From Roseimicrobium sp. ORNL1 (GTDB lineage: Bacteria; Verrucomicrobiota; Verrucomicrobiia; Verrucomicrobiales; Verrucomicrobiaceae), in contig NZ_CP049143.1 of the NCBI RefSeq assembly GCF_011044495.1, positions 2,666,001 through 2,730,000 on the forward strand: 64,000 nt of DNA. The letters are read 5' to 3'. Made by a program: the position numbers and the translations under genes. Positions 1 to 8,088 of the stretch are shown here, piece after piece (position 1 is the first letter of the stretch; the number at the start of each line of letters is the position of its first letter). The notes beneath the pieces are model-generated. The model saw only the letters and a program-made list of their open reading frames with translations. It did not search any database and was not told where the DNA came from.

Positions 1-735
1 GGTGGAAGCGACCTGCATGGTTGTTATCGCAAAGCAGCAAAAGCAACCAAGCAGCAGAGAAGCCCCAAGGAGGTTAGGCGTCCCCGCCTGACAGCGGTCG
101 TTAGGCGTCCCGCCTGACCAGCAACAGCAAGTACACACACTACTCGCTCTTCACGCAGAAGGAACGCTTCCGGTTAACCGCAAAGGGGCAGAGAGGCAAA
201 GGACGCAGAGGAGTGAATGGGTTTGGCGATGGGGTGGTGAACGCGCAAGGGCGTGGTGATGTCTCGACGCAGAGGAGGCAAAGACGCACAGGACGCGCGG
301 TGGGTGGAAGCGACCTGCATGGTTGTTATCGCAAAGCAGCAAAGCAACCAAGCAGCAAAGCAGCAGAGAGAGTGTGTGTGCCTGTGGTGAAGCGCAAATG
401 AGCGCAGCACGAACCAAGGAGGTTAGGCGTCCCCGCCTGACAGCGGTCGTTAGGCGTCCCGCCTGACCAGCAACAGCAAGTACACACACTACTCGCTCTT
501 CACATGAAAAGGACGTTTCCATTTAACCGCAAAGACGCAGAGGGGCAAAGGACGCAGAGGAACGAGAGGGTTTAGCTGCAGGTACGATGCACGCGCAAGG
601 GCGTGGTGCACCTCGATGCAAAGGCGGCAAAGACGCACAGGACGCGCGGTGGGTGGTGCTACCTGCATGAGTTTTATCGCAAAGCAGCAAAGCAGCAAAG
701 CAGCGGTTGAACGGAAACGGCCGCGCTGTGTGAAG
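1..735. repeat. Repeat array A (two to three units)
   Basis: No convincing gene is present. Units of roughly 300-350 bp recur, each with a GCAAAGCAGC-rich stretch, a double core GTTAGGCGTCCCCGCCTGAC / GTTAGGCGTCCCGCCTGACC (near 74 and 421), a CTCGCTCTTCAC block, then GTTAACCGCAAAG..GCAGAG and GACGCACAGGACGCGCGGTG. The same modules return at about 4130-5010, 14770-15590 and 18000-18440 (reversed). Open frames across the block are by-products of the repeat. Confidence 0.85.
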
Positions 736-777
736 AGCGAGTAGTGTGCGCCTTCCGGCAGGCAACAGGTCTCCCCA

Positions 778-1131
778 TCACGTCAAATAAACCACCCCTC
801 CACAAAGCGGGCAGTCCACGTTCTTCGCGTAGGAGGCAACCTCACGTTTGCAGCGTGAGCAATCCCCTGACTCTGCATACCCGTACCACTCCCGCTCCTT
901 CCAAACCTCGGCTTCTCGAGGTGGGGCGAGCAGGGACAGATTCCATTCATCAGGATCAAGCATCGGGTGCGGATCCGTGCACCGGTTGAATTCACAAAGC
1001 ACCAGCCTGCTCTCAATGCCGTTCTCATGGGACGCGCGCCCTTCAAGGACAGGAGTGAGTATTCGCAACAGCTCCGCAGGTGAACTCCTGGCGAGAAACT
1101 CTCGAACTAGGTCTGCATCTATTTCAGGCAT
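778..1131 (-). CDS. Hypothetical zinc-ribbon-like protein
   Basis: This is a 117-residue acidic protein of unknown function. The C-terminal quarter has two CxxC pairs (CSRC near residue 93 and CPLC near 109) spaced like a small zinc ribbon, and the N-terminus is helical (DADLVREFLARSS). The ATG at 1131 overlaps the stop of a decayed frame directly upstream, so the two were probably once translationally coupled. Repeat array A begins at its 3' end and a family C element lies about 190 bp upstream. Composition is protein-like and unlike the surrounding repeat-derived frames. I do not recognise the family. Confidence 0.6.
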   Translation of the reverse strand: MPEIDADLVREFLARSSPAELLRILTPVLEGRASHENGIESRLVLCEFNRCTDPHPMLDPDEWNLSLLAPPREAEVWKEREWYGYAESGDCSRCKREVASYAKNVDCPLCGGVVYLT

Positions 1132-1321
1132 ATGGGCATATAGGCATGTGGAGATGCCCCACTATCTGGAGATTCGCCAAGGTCTCAATGGCATCCTTCT
1201 TGCAAGCCATCATCCAATCCCGGATCTCGACCCAGCCCTTCTGAGCCGAGGGGGGACGTCATGGAGCCCCACTTCCACGGTATTCCTTGCCTGGAGAAGC
1301 CGCCAAGTAGTGCAATGCCTG
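1124..1321 (-). pseudogene. Remnant of an upstream gene, with in-frame stop
   Basis: Reading the minus strand from about 1318 gives 19 protein-like residues (ALHYLAASPGKEYRGSGAP), a TGA at 1261-1259, then 44 more in the same frame (including GWVEIRDWMMACKKDAIETL) to a TGA at 1126-1124 inside the next start codon region. The 5' end runs straight into the family C repeat at about 1321. This looks like the 3' end of a gene cut by the repeat insertion and then degraded. A short 29-residue product from ATG at about 1211 remains possible. Confidence 0.4.
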
Positions 1322-1715
1322 GTGTGGTGTCCGCAAGTTTCTTCCATTACTCTGATGCTTCTGACATGGCGTAGAACCAGTTCAGGTGGCCTAACGTACT
1401 CCTACGCCGAAGGCGTTGCACATTGTCCAGCCCAAGGTCAGCTTGCGAAGCAAGCGCCACCTTGGGTGGCTGTCACAAGCGGATTGAACGCCGAAGGTGT
1501 TCCACAAACAGCCGTCAAGGCCGGACAACATGGCTTGCCGGTAGATCGTCTTTGTGGAACACCTTCGGCGTTCATGAGTCATGATGCCGACCCAGGGTGG
1601 CGCCCGCTTCGCGGGCTGACCCTGGGCTATGCATGTGCAACGCCTTCGGCGTAGAAGTTGCCAAGAATTGTAGCCGAATTCTGTGCCATTTATTATTGAA
1701 GAAACTTGTGTGACA
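1321..1715. repeat. Family C element with terminal inverted repeats (MITE-like)
   Basis: The left end reads GGTGTGGTGTCCGCAAGTTT and the right end AAACTTGTGTGACACCAC, an imperfect inverted pair about 395 bp apart. Inside are nested palindromes: CGCCGAAGGCGTTGCAC against GTGCAACGCCTTCGGCG, and AAGGTGTTCCACAAAC against its complement. A second full copy lies at about 39355-39775 and a one-ended copy at about 9550-9690. There is no coding capacity, so it appears non-autonomous. Confidence 0.75.
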
Positions 1716-1721
1716 CCACGC

Positions 1722-2000
1722 CTAATACGCCTCCGCCGGACCCGGCGCCGCACCCTCGTATACCACAGGCAGGCCGGCGGCCGCGGCTTCCACTTCGGGC
1801 AGCGGCACCGGTGCGTCATCGGACACCGTCACATACAGCGCCCACCTCCCGTCCTCCGTGCAGGTGATGCCGGAGGTGCGCACCTGCGGATGATGCAGGT
1901 TCTCCGCCAAAGCCACCAAGTCAGGAGGAGGGGTCTCCGAAGTTGGCTCTCCGGGTCGATGGGTGCCGTAGGGCTTTTTAATGACGGAGCGAGCAGGCAT
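1722..2000 (-). CDS. Small hypothetical protein downstream of protease
   Basis: This is a 92-residue protein of unknown function, starting 4 bp after the stop of the serine protease gene and so very likely cotranscribed with it. No signal peptide or membrane segment is visible. The middle contains an alternating strand pattern (CTEDGRWALYVTVSDDA) followed by a helix-like, proline- and alanine-rich tail. The tight pairing suggests a partner, substrate or inhibitor of the protease, which is inference only. Confidence 0.55.
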   Translation of the reverse strand: MPARSVIKKPYGTHRPGEPTSETPPPDLVALAENLHHPQVRTSGITCTEDGRWALYVTVSDDAPVPLPEVEAAAAGLPVVYEGAAPGPAEAY

Positions 2001-2004
2001 GCCC

Positions 2005-3078
2005 TCAGGCTGGCATCACTTGGAACCGGGTGCAAACGGCCGTCATGTCACAGGCGGTCGTATACGTCCCATCACCCGCGAAAAGCAGGGCCACTGCACG
2101 CCCCGACTCGGAGCCAAGGATGAACGATCCCGAATCACCCGGGCTGCTGAAGGGTCCACCATCGCCAAGCATCAGCACACAACCGTCAAAGGTGGCAACC
2201 AGCGGGTTTGCTTTGGTCCCATAGTTGACCTGCACACCGCTCACGTTGGTTGCGACCACGCTCCCCTGGGTCACCCCCGTCGTGCGGCCAGACTTGGTGA
2301 CAGCCATGCCGGGTATCGGGGAGCCAATCTGCGCCACGTAATTTGGGATGCCAAACATCTGTCCCGGAACGGTATGGAGATTCGTGTTGTCGAGAGTCGC
2401 GATGGCGGCATCCATCTTATTGCGCGGTGTCACACCATCGGACGGAAAAAGAATGGGCTCATAATCTGAAAGAGTGGCCACCAGGTCATTCACAGACGCA
2501 CCGAACTGTTGGCCGATGTGGCTGCCAAGTGGCCGTCTGTTCGTATCTGCCAGTACGTGGTTGTTGCTGAGCATGAAGTAGGTATCGCCCCGTTTGACCA
2601 TGCCGCCCAAAGTGCCTACATAGTTGACTCCAGCCGGGGCGATCTGTATCCCTCCCTGGAGCGGACGACGGCGCGCCTGATGCTCGGGCGGTGTCGTCTG
2701 GGCAGTGGCCCCCGCGGCTGCCTTCTTGGCTTTCGTAGCCGCCTTCTTTTTCGCGAGCGCTTGCTGGATGGGGAGTCGTTCAATGTCAATCTGCACCCCA
2801 TCAAAGGACTTGCTGGTGAGAGCGGGCACTTTCGCTCCCAGGTCCCGCTTGTCGAAGACATAGACTTTAATGACAAATGTCTTCCCTGAGATTTTGCCAT
2901 TCTTGGTTCGCAAGCCCACACCCGTGGCATGCACGTTCGTGAGCGGCGCTTTGCGCGTAAAAGCCGCGGTTCCGCGTTTTGAGAGGGCAGAGGCGGTCAC
3001 GGATTCATTGAGCTGCCCTTCCAGAAGGGCTCCACGATAGGATTCGAGTGCCTGCAAGGCTTCAGCGTAAGAGGCCAT
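2005..3078 (-). CDS. Chymotrypsin-fold (S1-like) serine protease
   Basis: This is a 357-residue endopeptidase-like protein. A full catalytic triad can be read: His174 in SNNHVLAD, Asp223 in KMDAAIATL and Ser316 in PGDSGSF. Residues 1-100 form a separate mixed alpha/beta region, joined by a Lys/Ala-rich linker (about 108-125) to the protease domain. There is no signal peptide or Tat motif, so it is probably cytoplasmic, unlike most secreted trypsin-like enzymes. The ATG at 3078 starts MASYAEAL. A 92-residue gene follows after 4 bp. The upstream gap to the divergent gene at 3442 is AT-rich (3190-3235) and could hold promoters for both. The substrate is unknown. Confidence 0.8.
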   Translation of the reverse strand: MASYAEALQALESYRGALLEGQLNESVTASALSKRGTAAFTRKAPLTNVHATGVGLRTKNGKISGKTFVIKVYVFDKRDLGAKVPALTSKSFDGVQIDIERLPIQQALAKKKAATKAKKAAAGATAQTTPPEHQARRRPLQGGIQIAPAGVNYVGTLGGMVKRGDTYFMLSNNHVLADTNRRPLGSHIGQQFGASVNDLVATLSDYEPILFPSDGVTPRNKMDAAIATLDNTNLHTVPGQMFGIPNYVAQIGSPIPGMAVTKSGRTTGVTQGSVVATNVSGVQVNYGTKANPLVATFDGCVLMLGDGGPFSSPGDSGSFILGSESGRAVALLFAGDGTYTTACDMTAVCTRFQVMPA

Positions 3079-3441
3079 AAGATGAGGTCGGTTTGAAGTT
3101 TACTAGAACGCAGTGCCGGCGATGCAGAAACGCAAAACGACACCTGGAATCCAGATTAACAAAGAGGTGCAGAAACGGTCACCAACTATTTCACCGGATA
3201 TGTATGAACAAATATATATGTATGAATGAATATGTAGCGCCGCTGCAGAGGGAGATGGTGATTTGAGGGATTGCATCAGGCAGCGTCGAGAAAAGATTCG
3301 TGCGGTCCACAAGGTGAACAAAAAATTTGTTTGCGATGGGGGAGTCGCGGGCATGCGAAATCCAGTGTCTCTTTCTTGGAAAAGACCTCACCACGCATGT
3401 GCTCATTTGCAATCGTCCCCCCGCATGTCTAAAGGATTCTC

Positions 3442-4110
3442 ATGACACCTGAGGAGATGGACAAAAAAATGGGACAGGCACCCCGTGAGGTTCGCCGGGA
3501 CGGTGCTCGCGTCTACGCATCACCCATGCTCGATGGCAGGACACGCATCACCGTGCTCCGCTCCGACGGCTCCGAGGAGACCTTCAAGGCGATGCATGTC
3601 GACCCGAATGATGCCACCCATCAAAAGCTCGCCGCCTTCTTCAGTACATCCACAAACCAAAAGCCACCCGTCTCCCGGAGCCCACGCAAAAGCGGTGGGA
3701 TTTTCACGGCGCTCTTGGGGGCTCTCCTTCCTGGAAGCGCCGCTTTGCATACCGTCTTGCGCGAGTTCGATTCCATCGGTGCGGAGATCACCGATCGTGA
3801 CGCCTTCGCCCGCCTCTCTGCCGCGACCCGGCCCCTTCTGCGGCGGGACAAGTCCAACATCGCCCAAGCCTTGAAAAGCGGCGTGTCTCCCGCCCATGCG
3901 GCTCTCACCGCCCTGGTGACTACCGCGGAAGACCAGCTGAAGTCCGGCTCCCTGAGTGTGCAGCGTGGCGAGCTCAGCCAGGAAGGCGAGTCCCTCCTGC
4001 GCCTGGCCAAGTCGCTCGTGTGGCGCATGGTGAGCCTGGGAGCCATCAGCTCAGCGGAAGCCGCCAAGCGCATCCACGAAATACGGGAGAGGGTGAAAGA
4101 GGCTGGTTGA
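3442..4110 (+). CDS. Hypothetical protein, mostly helical C-terminus
   Basis: This is a 222-residue basic protein of unknown function. The start is supported by AAAGGA about 6 bp before the ATG. Residues 20-65 look like a small beta domain (RVYASPMLDGRTRITVLRSD). After a Ser/Pro/Lys linker, a short hydrophobic stretch near residue 90 (IFTALLGALLPGSAAL) leads to a long helical region rich in Leu, Ala and Arg. It is divergent from the protease gene and stands alone, followed by repeat array A. Not recognised. Confidence 0.65.
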   Translation: MTPEEMDKKMGQAPREVRRDGARVYASPMLDGRTRITVLRSDGSEETFKAMHVDPNDATHQKLAAFFSTSTNQKPPVSRSPRKSGGIFTALLGALLPGSAALHTVLREFDSIGAEITDRDAFARLSAATRPLLRRDKSNIAQALKSGVSPAHAALTALVTTAEDQLKSGSLSVQRGELSQEGESLLRLAKSLVWRMVSLGAISSAEAAKRIHEIRERVKEAG

Positions 4111-4129
4111 GCCAATCGAGAAAGAACCT

Positions 4130-5010
4130 GGGAAGCCCGGAGGGCCTTCGAATCCCCGCACCCCGCATCTCCCCCTGCACCGGCCTGACGTTCGACCCGC
4201 TTCAAGAGGAAAACGCAAAGCAGCCAAGCAGCAGAGAATTCGACGGAGGTTAGGCGTCCCCGCCTGACAGCGGATGTTAGGCGTCCCGCCTGACCAGCAA
4301 CCACACACCACTCGCTCATCACACAGCACGGCCTCTTCCGGTTAACCGCAAAGACGCAGAGAGGCAAAGGACGCAGAGGAACGAGAAGGTTTGGCCGCAG
4401 GTGCGATGCACGCGCAAGGGCGTGGTGCCCCTCGACGCAGAGGAGGCAAAGACGCACAGGACGCGCGGTAGGTGAATTTTGCCTGCATGGGCTCAATCGC
4501 CAAGCAGCAAAGAAATTCCAAGGAGGTTAGGCGTCCCGCCTGACAGCGGAGGTTAGGCCTCCGGCCTGACCAGCAACCACACACCACTCGCTCATCACGC
4601 AGAAGGAACGCTTCCGGTTAACCGCAAAGACGCAGAGAGGCAAAGGACGCAGAGGAGCGAGAAGGTTTGGCCGCAGGTGCGATGCACGCGCGAGGGCGTG
4701 GTGCCCCTCGAAGCAGAGGAGGCAGAGACGCGCAGGACGCGTGGTGGGTGGAATTTGCCTGCATGGATCTTCATCGCAAAGCAGCCAAGCAGCCAAGCAG
4801 CAAAGCAGCAGAGAGAGTGTTTGATGTAGCGTAAAAGAGCGCAGCACGAATTACGGAGGTTAGGCCTTCCGGCCTGACAGTGGGCGTTGGGTCTTCGGAC
4901 CCGACAGCAACAGCACACGCACCCCCCTCGCTCTTCACCTGGAAAGCACACTTCCCCTCAACCGCAAAGCGGCAAACACCACAAAGAATCGAGAGCTCCC
5001 GCTCTTCAGC
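4130..5010. repeat. Repeat array A (three units)
   Basis: No gene is seen. Cores GTTAGGCGTC..GCCTGAC occur near 4249, 4526 and 4858, spaced about 280-330 bp, with variants reading GGCCTTCCGGCC in place of GGCGTCCCGCC. The intervening CGCAAAGACGCAGAG, ACGCGCAAGGGCGTGGTG and GCAAAGCAGCC modules match 1-735. Each core forms two small hairpins. Confidence 0.85.
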
Positions 5011-5065
5011 GCACCCACAAGGAGAGCCATCCACGCAATGCTCGCAAAAACAATTGTTCGTCAGG

Positions 5066-5094
5066 TTGACGAATTTTTTAATCTAAAGTATGGA
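5066..5094 (+). promoter_or_regulatory. Candidate sigma-70 promoter for the redox operon
   Basis: TTGACG at 5066-5071 and TATGGA at 5089-5094 are separated by 17 bp of AT-rich sequence. This places transcription start near 5101, about 30 bp before the first plausible ATG (5132). It lies just after repeat array A and before the four-gene operon. Confidence 0.45.
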
Positions 5095-5131
5095 CTGAGC
5101 TTGGTTGCTCCATGTAATAATCGACGCCATT

Positions 5132-6013
5132 ATGATGATGCGCTTGCGGATTTCTTACTATCCAGACATCACGCAGCATCGCACGCCGGAAGAGGTGCGA
5201 ACTGCCGTGGTGACATTTGCAGAGGCGCTGGCACGGCAAATGACGCAGTTGCGAGGCTCGGATGTCGCCATTGACGTCTTGCCGGTGGTCTCCGTTGCAG
5301 AGCAGACCGCCATGATCGCCGAGGGGCGGTGTGAAATCGCCCTCATCAAACCCTCGTCCTACGTGCTGGCGCACCGACGCAATGCGCGCGTTCTGCCTGC
5401 CGCAGTCGCTCTGCGTGTGATCGATGGGACTCCAGGCGATCGCTATTTTGCGCAGCTCTACTGTCATGTGGACTCCGGCTTTCGCTCGCTGGATGACGTC
5501 GCGGCTCGCTGCCGTCTGCCAGAGCCCAAGGACCGCCCGTCCATCGGCTTCGGCGATCCCTTTTCCACTGCGAATTTCCTCGTGCCCGCCGCGCACCTCG
5601 CCGACAAGGGCCTGTTCCCCTTCACGCGCTTCCGCCGCAGTGAATACTTCGGCGGTCACGATGGGGTCGTCCGCGCAGTCTACGCGCGCTCGGTCGATAT
5701 CGGCGCGGGTCACGACGGCGTGATCGTGGACCTGGCCCGGCAGCCCGGTTTCGCGGATGCTGCGGAGAAGCTCATCCGCCTGGACCGGGTTTTCATTCAC
5801 AGTGATCCCGTAGCCGTGCTCGTCGATGATGCCACGCGTGCCCAGCTGACGGAAAGCATGGTGACCATCGCCGCCCGCCCGGAGATCAAGCATGCACTGG
5901 ACGTCTTCTGGGGCGCAGTCGTGGGCCTGGCTCCGACCACTCATGAGAATTACGCCTCCGTGGAGCACGCCATCACCCGCCTGGGCATTCCCGAAAACGA
6001 CTTGCTGGTTTAA
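5132..6013 (+). CDS. PhnD-like phosphate/phosphonate-binding-fold protein, no signal peptide
   Basis: This is a protein of about 293 residues of the type II periplasmic-binding fold used by phosphate/phosphite/phosphonate ABC transporters. The N-terminal strand RLRISYYPDI, a TPEEVRTAVVTFAEALARQ helix and FGDPFSTANFLVP fit that group. No signal peptide is visible and no permease or ATPase gene is nearby, so a transport role is doubtful. A cytoplasmic sensor or accessory role for the oxidoreductase operon is more likely. Three consecutive ATGs (5132, 5135, 5138) follow a TTG at 5105, and I chose the first ATG because family similarity begins just after it. The next gene starts 6 bp after the stop. 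Confidence 0.7.
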   Translation: MMMRLRISYYPDITQHRTPEEVRTAVVTFAEALARQMTQLRGSDVAIDVLPVVSVAEQTAMIAEGRCEIALIKPSSYVLAHRRNARVLPAAVALRVIDGTPGDRYFAQLYCHVDSGFRSLDDVAARCRLPEPKDRPSIGFGDPFSTANFLVPAAHLADKGLFPFTRFRRSEYFGGHDGVVRAVYARSVDIGAGHDGVIVDLARQPGFADAAEKLIRLDRVFIHSDPVAVLVDDATRAQLTESMVTIAARPEIKHALDVFWGAVVGLAPTTHENYASVEHAITRLGIPENDLLV

Positions 6014-6019
6014 CTCCGT

Positions 6020-6418
6020 ATGTTGGACGCATTTCTGGCACTGTCGCGATTGGTCACGGGCGTACGGCCCCTGGATCCCGTGCTGGCGGAGAGCCTGCTC
6101 ACCCGCCTGATAAAGGCCGGCCTGGAGACACGAGTCCTCAAGGCCTGCGAAGTCCTGGCTCCGCTGGAGGCCGGCGAAGACGGCGAAGAGAAGGCGAAAG
6201 CCCTCCTGCTCCAGGACACGGTGATGTGCGAGACGGTGACCTTCATCGTCCAGCTCTGGTATCTCGGCGAGCTCAGCTTCCCGGCCAAGCTCGAGGATCG
6301 CTTGCCCGGCGAGCCGGAGCATGCCTTTCGCGGCCTGCTCTGGCCGCTCATTCACGCCCACCCGCCAGCCCTCTCCGGTGGTTACTTCGGCCACTGGACA
6401 TACCCACCTGACAACTGA
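6020..6418 (+). CDS. FAD-dependent sorbitol dehydrogenase-type small subunit (FAD-SLDH-like)
   Basis: This 132-residue protein resembles the small subunit associated with membrane FAD-dependent sorbitol/gluconate dehydrogenases. It has an early helical FLALSRLVTG, a central TVTFIVQLWYLGEL and the diagnostic C-terminus SGGYFGHWTYPPDN. No signal peptide or twin-arginine motif precedes it, whereas classical small subunits are exported. Its stop overlaps the ATG of the GMC oxidoreductase by one base (TGATG), so the two products are probably made together and form a complex. The 7-bp spacing from the upstream gene supports one operon. Confidence 0.7.
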   Translation: MLDAFLALSRLVTGVRPLDPVLAESLLTRLIKAGLETRVLKACEVLAPLEAGEDGEEKAKALLLQDTVMCETVTFIVQLWYLGELSFPAKLEDRLPGEPEHAFRGLLWPLIHAHPPALSGGYFGHWTYPPDN

Positions 6419-8088
6419 TGTCCGCGCCCTCTCCCGAATACGACTACGACGTCATCATCATCGGCGCTGGAGTGTGTGGCGCCATCGCCGCCGCGGAGCT
6501 CGCCTCCTGCGGTCGCGTGCTCATCCTGGAGGCTGGTCCCGATACCGCCGACCGGATGGACCTGGTCGCCAGTTATGCCAGGGCGGTGAATAAGAATCCA
6601 GGCTCGCCCTATAGAGATCCGGACGGAGACAAGTACGCGCCGACGCCGGACAATAGCGAGGGGTACTATGTGAAGGATGGGGCCGATTCCTTGCCCTTCA
6701 AGAGCACCTACGTGCGGCGCTCCGGGGGATCGACCTGGCATTTTCTTGGCAATACACCACGCTTCGTCCCGTCGGATTTCATGCTGTGTGACCTCTATAA
6801 GAAGGGGGTGAACTGGCCGCTGCGCTACGATGACCTGGAAGAGGACTACTGCCGCGCCGAGGAGGCCATGGGCGTTTCGGGAGACCATGACCAGCTCCAA
6901 GGGCTGCTGCAGGCGAAACGTTCCCGCCCATTCCCCATGACTCATGTGTGGGAGTCCTACAGTGATCGCGTGATCGGTCAGCGCCTGAACGGCCTGGTCA
7001 TCGATGGCGTGAAGGTGGAACTGCTCAGCACCCCGCAGGCTCGCAACTCCCGCCCCTACGATGGACGCCCCGCATGCGCCGGTAACAGCAGTTGCGTCCC
7101 CATCTGCCCCATCCAGGCGAAATATGATGGCACCGTGCACGTGCGCAAAGCCGTGGCTGCCGGAGTGGAGGTGCGCACTCGCTCCGTCGTCTTCAAGCTG
7201 GAGGCTGACGACACAGGCAAAATTCAGCACGTCCATGTGCGCAGTTACGAAGGGGTTGATACGGTATTCACGGGCCGCATCGTCGTGCTCGCGGCTCACG
7301 CGATCGAGAGCGCCCGGCTGCTCCTGCTTTCCGAGCTTCCCAACTCGAGCGGACTCATCGGGTGCAATCTCATGGATCACCTGCAGGGCGCTGTCGTCTG
7401 CCTCGCCCCGGAGCCCGTCTACGGTTTCCGCGGTCCGCCCACCACTTCCGGGATAGACCACTTTCGCGATGGCGAGTTTCGCAGCGAGCGGGCTGCGTTT
7501 CGCCTTTCGCTCGGCAATGATGGCTGGGGCCGCACCGCCTCCCCGGCGGATGTGCTCAAAAAACTCACCGATGCTGGCATCGTCGGCAGTCGGATGCGCG
7601 AGCTGGCCGAGTGGCGCCTGGTCCGGCAGCTTCGCTTCTCGTTTTCCACAGAGATGCTCCCCAAAACACACAACCGGATCATTCTCGATCCCGACCCCGA
7701 GCAGAAAGACGCGCTCGGCCTGCGCAAGCCGCGGATTCATTTTGAGATGGATGCCTACAGCCGCGCGGGCATGGAGCACGCAGGCAAGGTCTGCGAAAAA
7801 ATTTTCAAGCATTGTGGCGGCGACGAGGTCACGATCACCGTGGCCCGCGATGGCTACAACGCCGCCGGCCACATTATGGGCACGCTGCGCATGGGCGAGA
7901 AGAAGAGCGACTCGGTCGTGGATCGCGATGGACGGGCACACGATCACTCCAACCTGTTCGTGCTTGGCGCCAGCGTCTTTCCCACCTGCGGCACCGGGAA
8001 TCCCACCCTCACCGCCGTCGCGCTCACTTATCGCAGCGTGCGCGCCATCAAGGCCGCGCTTGCCCCTGAATCCGCCGTCCTCTCATGA
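6418..8088 (+). CDS. GMC-family FAD-dependent oxidoreductase
   Basis: This is a 556-residue glucose-methanol-choline type flavoprotein. The dinucleotide-binding motif GAGVCG is at residues 16-21, followed by ILEAGPD. A Cys-rich GNSSCVPICP near residue 222 is typical of the sugar/polyol dehydrogenase branch. The C-terminal GMC domain carries HIMGTLRMG and GTGNPTLTAVAL, which supply the active-site His and Asn region. The substrate is probably an alcohol, aldose or polyol, but it cannot be read from sequence. The gene overlaps the preceding small-subunit gene by 1 bp and the following ferritin-like gene by 4 bp (ATGA), so it sits at the centre of a coupled operon. No signal peptide is seen. Confidence 0.88.
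   Translation: MSAPSPEYDYDVIIIGAGVCGAIAAAELASCGRVLILEAGPDTADRMDLVASYARAVNKNPGSPYRDPDGDKYAPTPDNSEGYYVKDGADSLPFKSTYVRRSGGSTWHFLGNTPRFVPSDFMLCDLYKKGVNWPLRYDDLEEDYCRAEEAMGVSGDHDQLQGLLQAKRSRPFPMTHVWESYSDRVIGQRLNGLVIDGVKVELLSTPQARNSRPYDGRPACAGNSSCVPICPIQAKYDGTVHVRKAVAAGVEVRTRSVVFKLEADDTGKIQHVHVRSYEGVDTVFTGRIVVLAAHAIESARLLLLSELPNSSGLIGCNLMDHLQGAVVCLAPEPVYGFRGPPTTSGIDHFRDGEFRSERAAFRLSLGNDGWGRTASPADVLKKLTDAGIVGSRMRELAEWRLVRQLRFSFSTEMLPKTHNRIILDPDPEQKDALGLRKPRIHFEMDAYSRAGMEHAGKVCEKIFKHCGGDEVTITVARDGYNAAGHIMGTLRMGEKKSDSVVDRDGRAHDHSNLFVLGASVFPTCGTGNPTLTAVALTYRSVRAIKAALAPESAVLS

Noticed and set aside
1-735. CRISPR array
   Set aside because: Repeats are long and modular, cores differ, and there are no unique spacers of equal length or cas genes.
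1391-1819. 142-residue minus-strand frame
   Set aside because: It translates the family C repeat and its neighbours, and its counterpart at 39.5 kb has a different frame.
3621-4496. Long minus-strand open frame crossing the hypothetical gene and repeat array A
   Set aside because: It is antisense to a better-supported gene, and its outer part translates repeat modules (variants of LRPLPLCVFAVNRKRP seen in every A array).
5132-6013. Phosphonate ABC transporter component
   Set aside because: There is no signal peptide and no permease or ATPase nearby, so I call it a binding-fold protein rather than a transporter part.
5078-6394. 438-residue minus-strand frame opposite the first operon genes
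   Set aside because: High GC leaves the opposite strand open by chance. The plus-strand frames carry recognisable domains and coupling, while this frame has no motif.
6382-7947. 521-residue minus-strand frame opposite the GMC oxidoreductase
   Set aside because: It mirrors codon bias of the real gene and shows no domain, no start signal and no operon fit.
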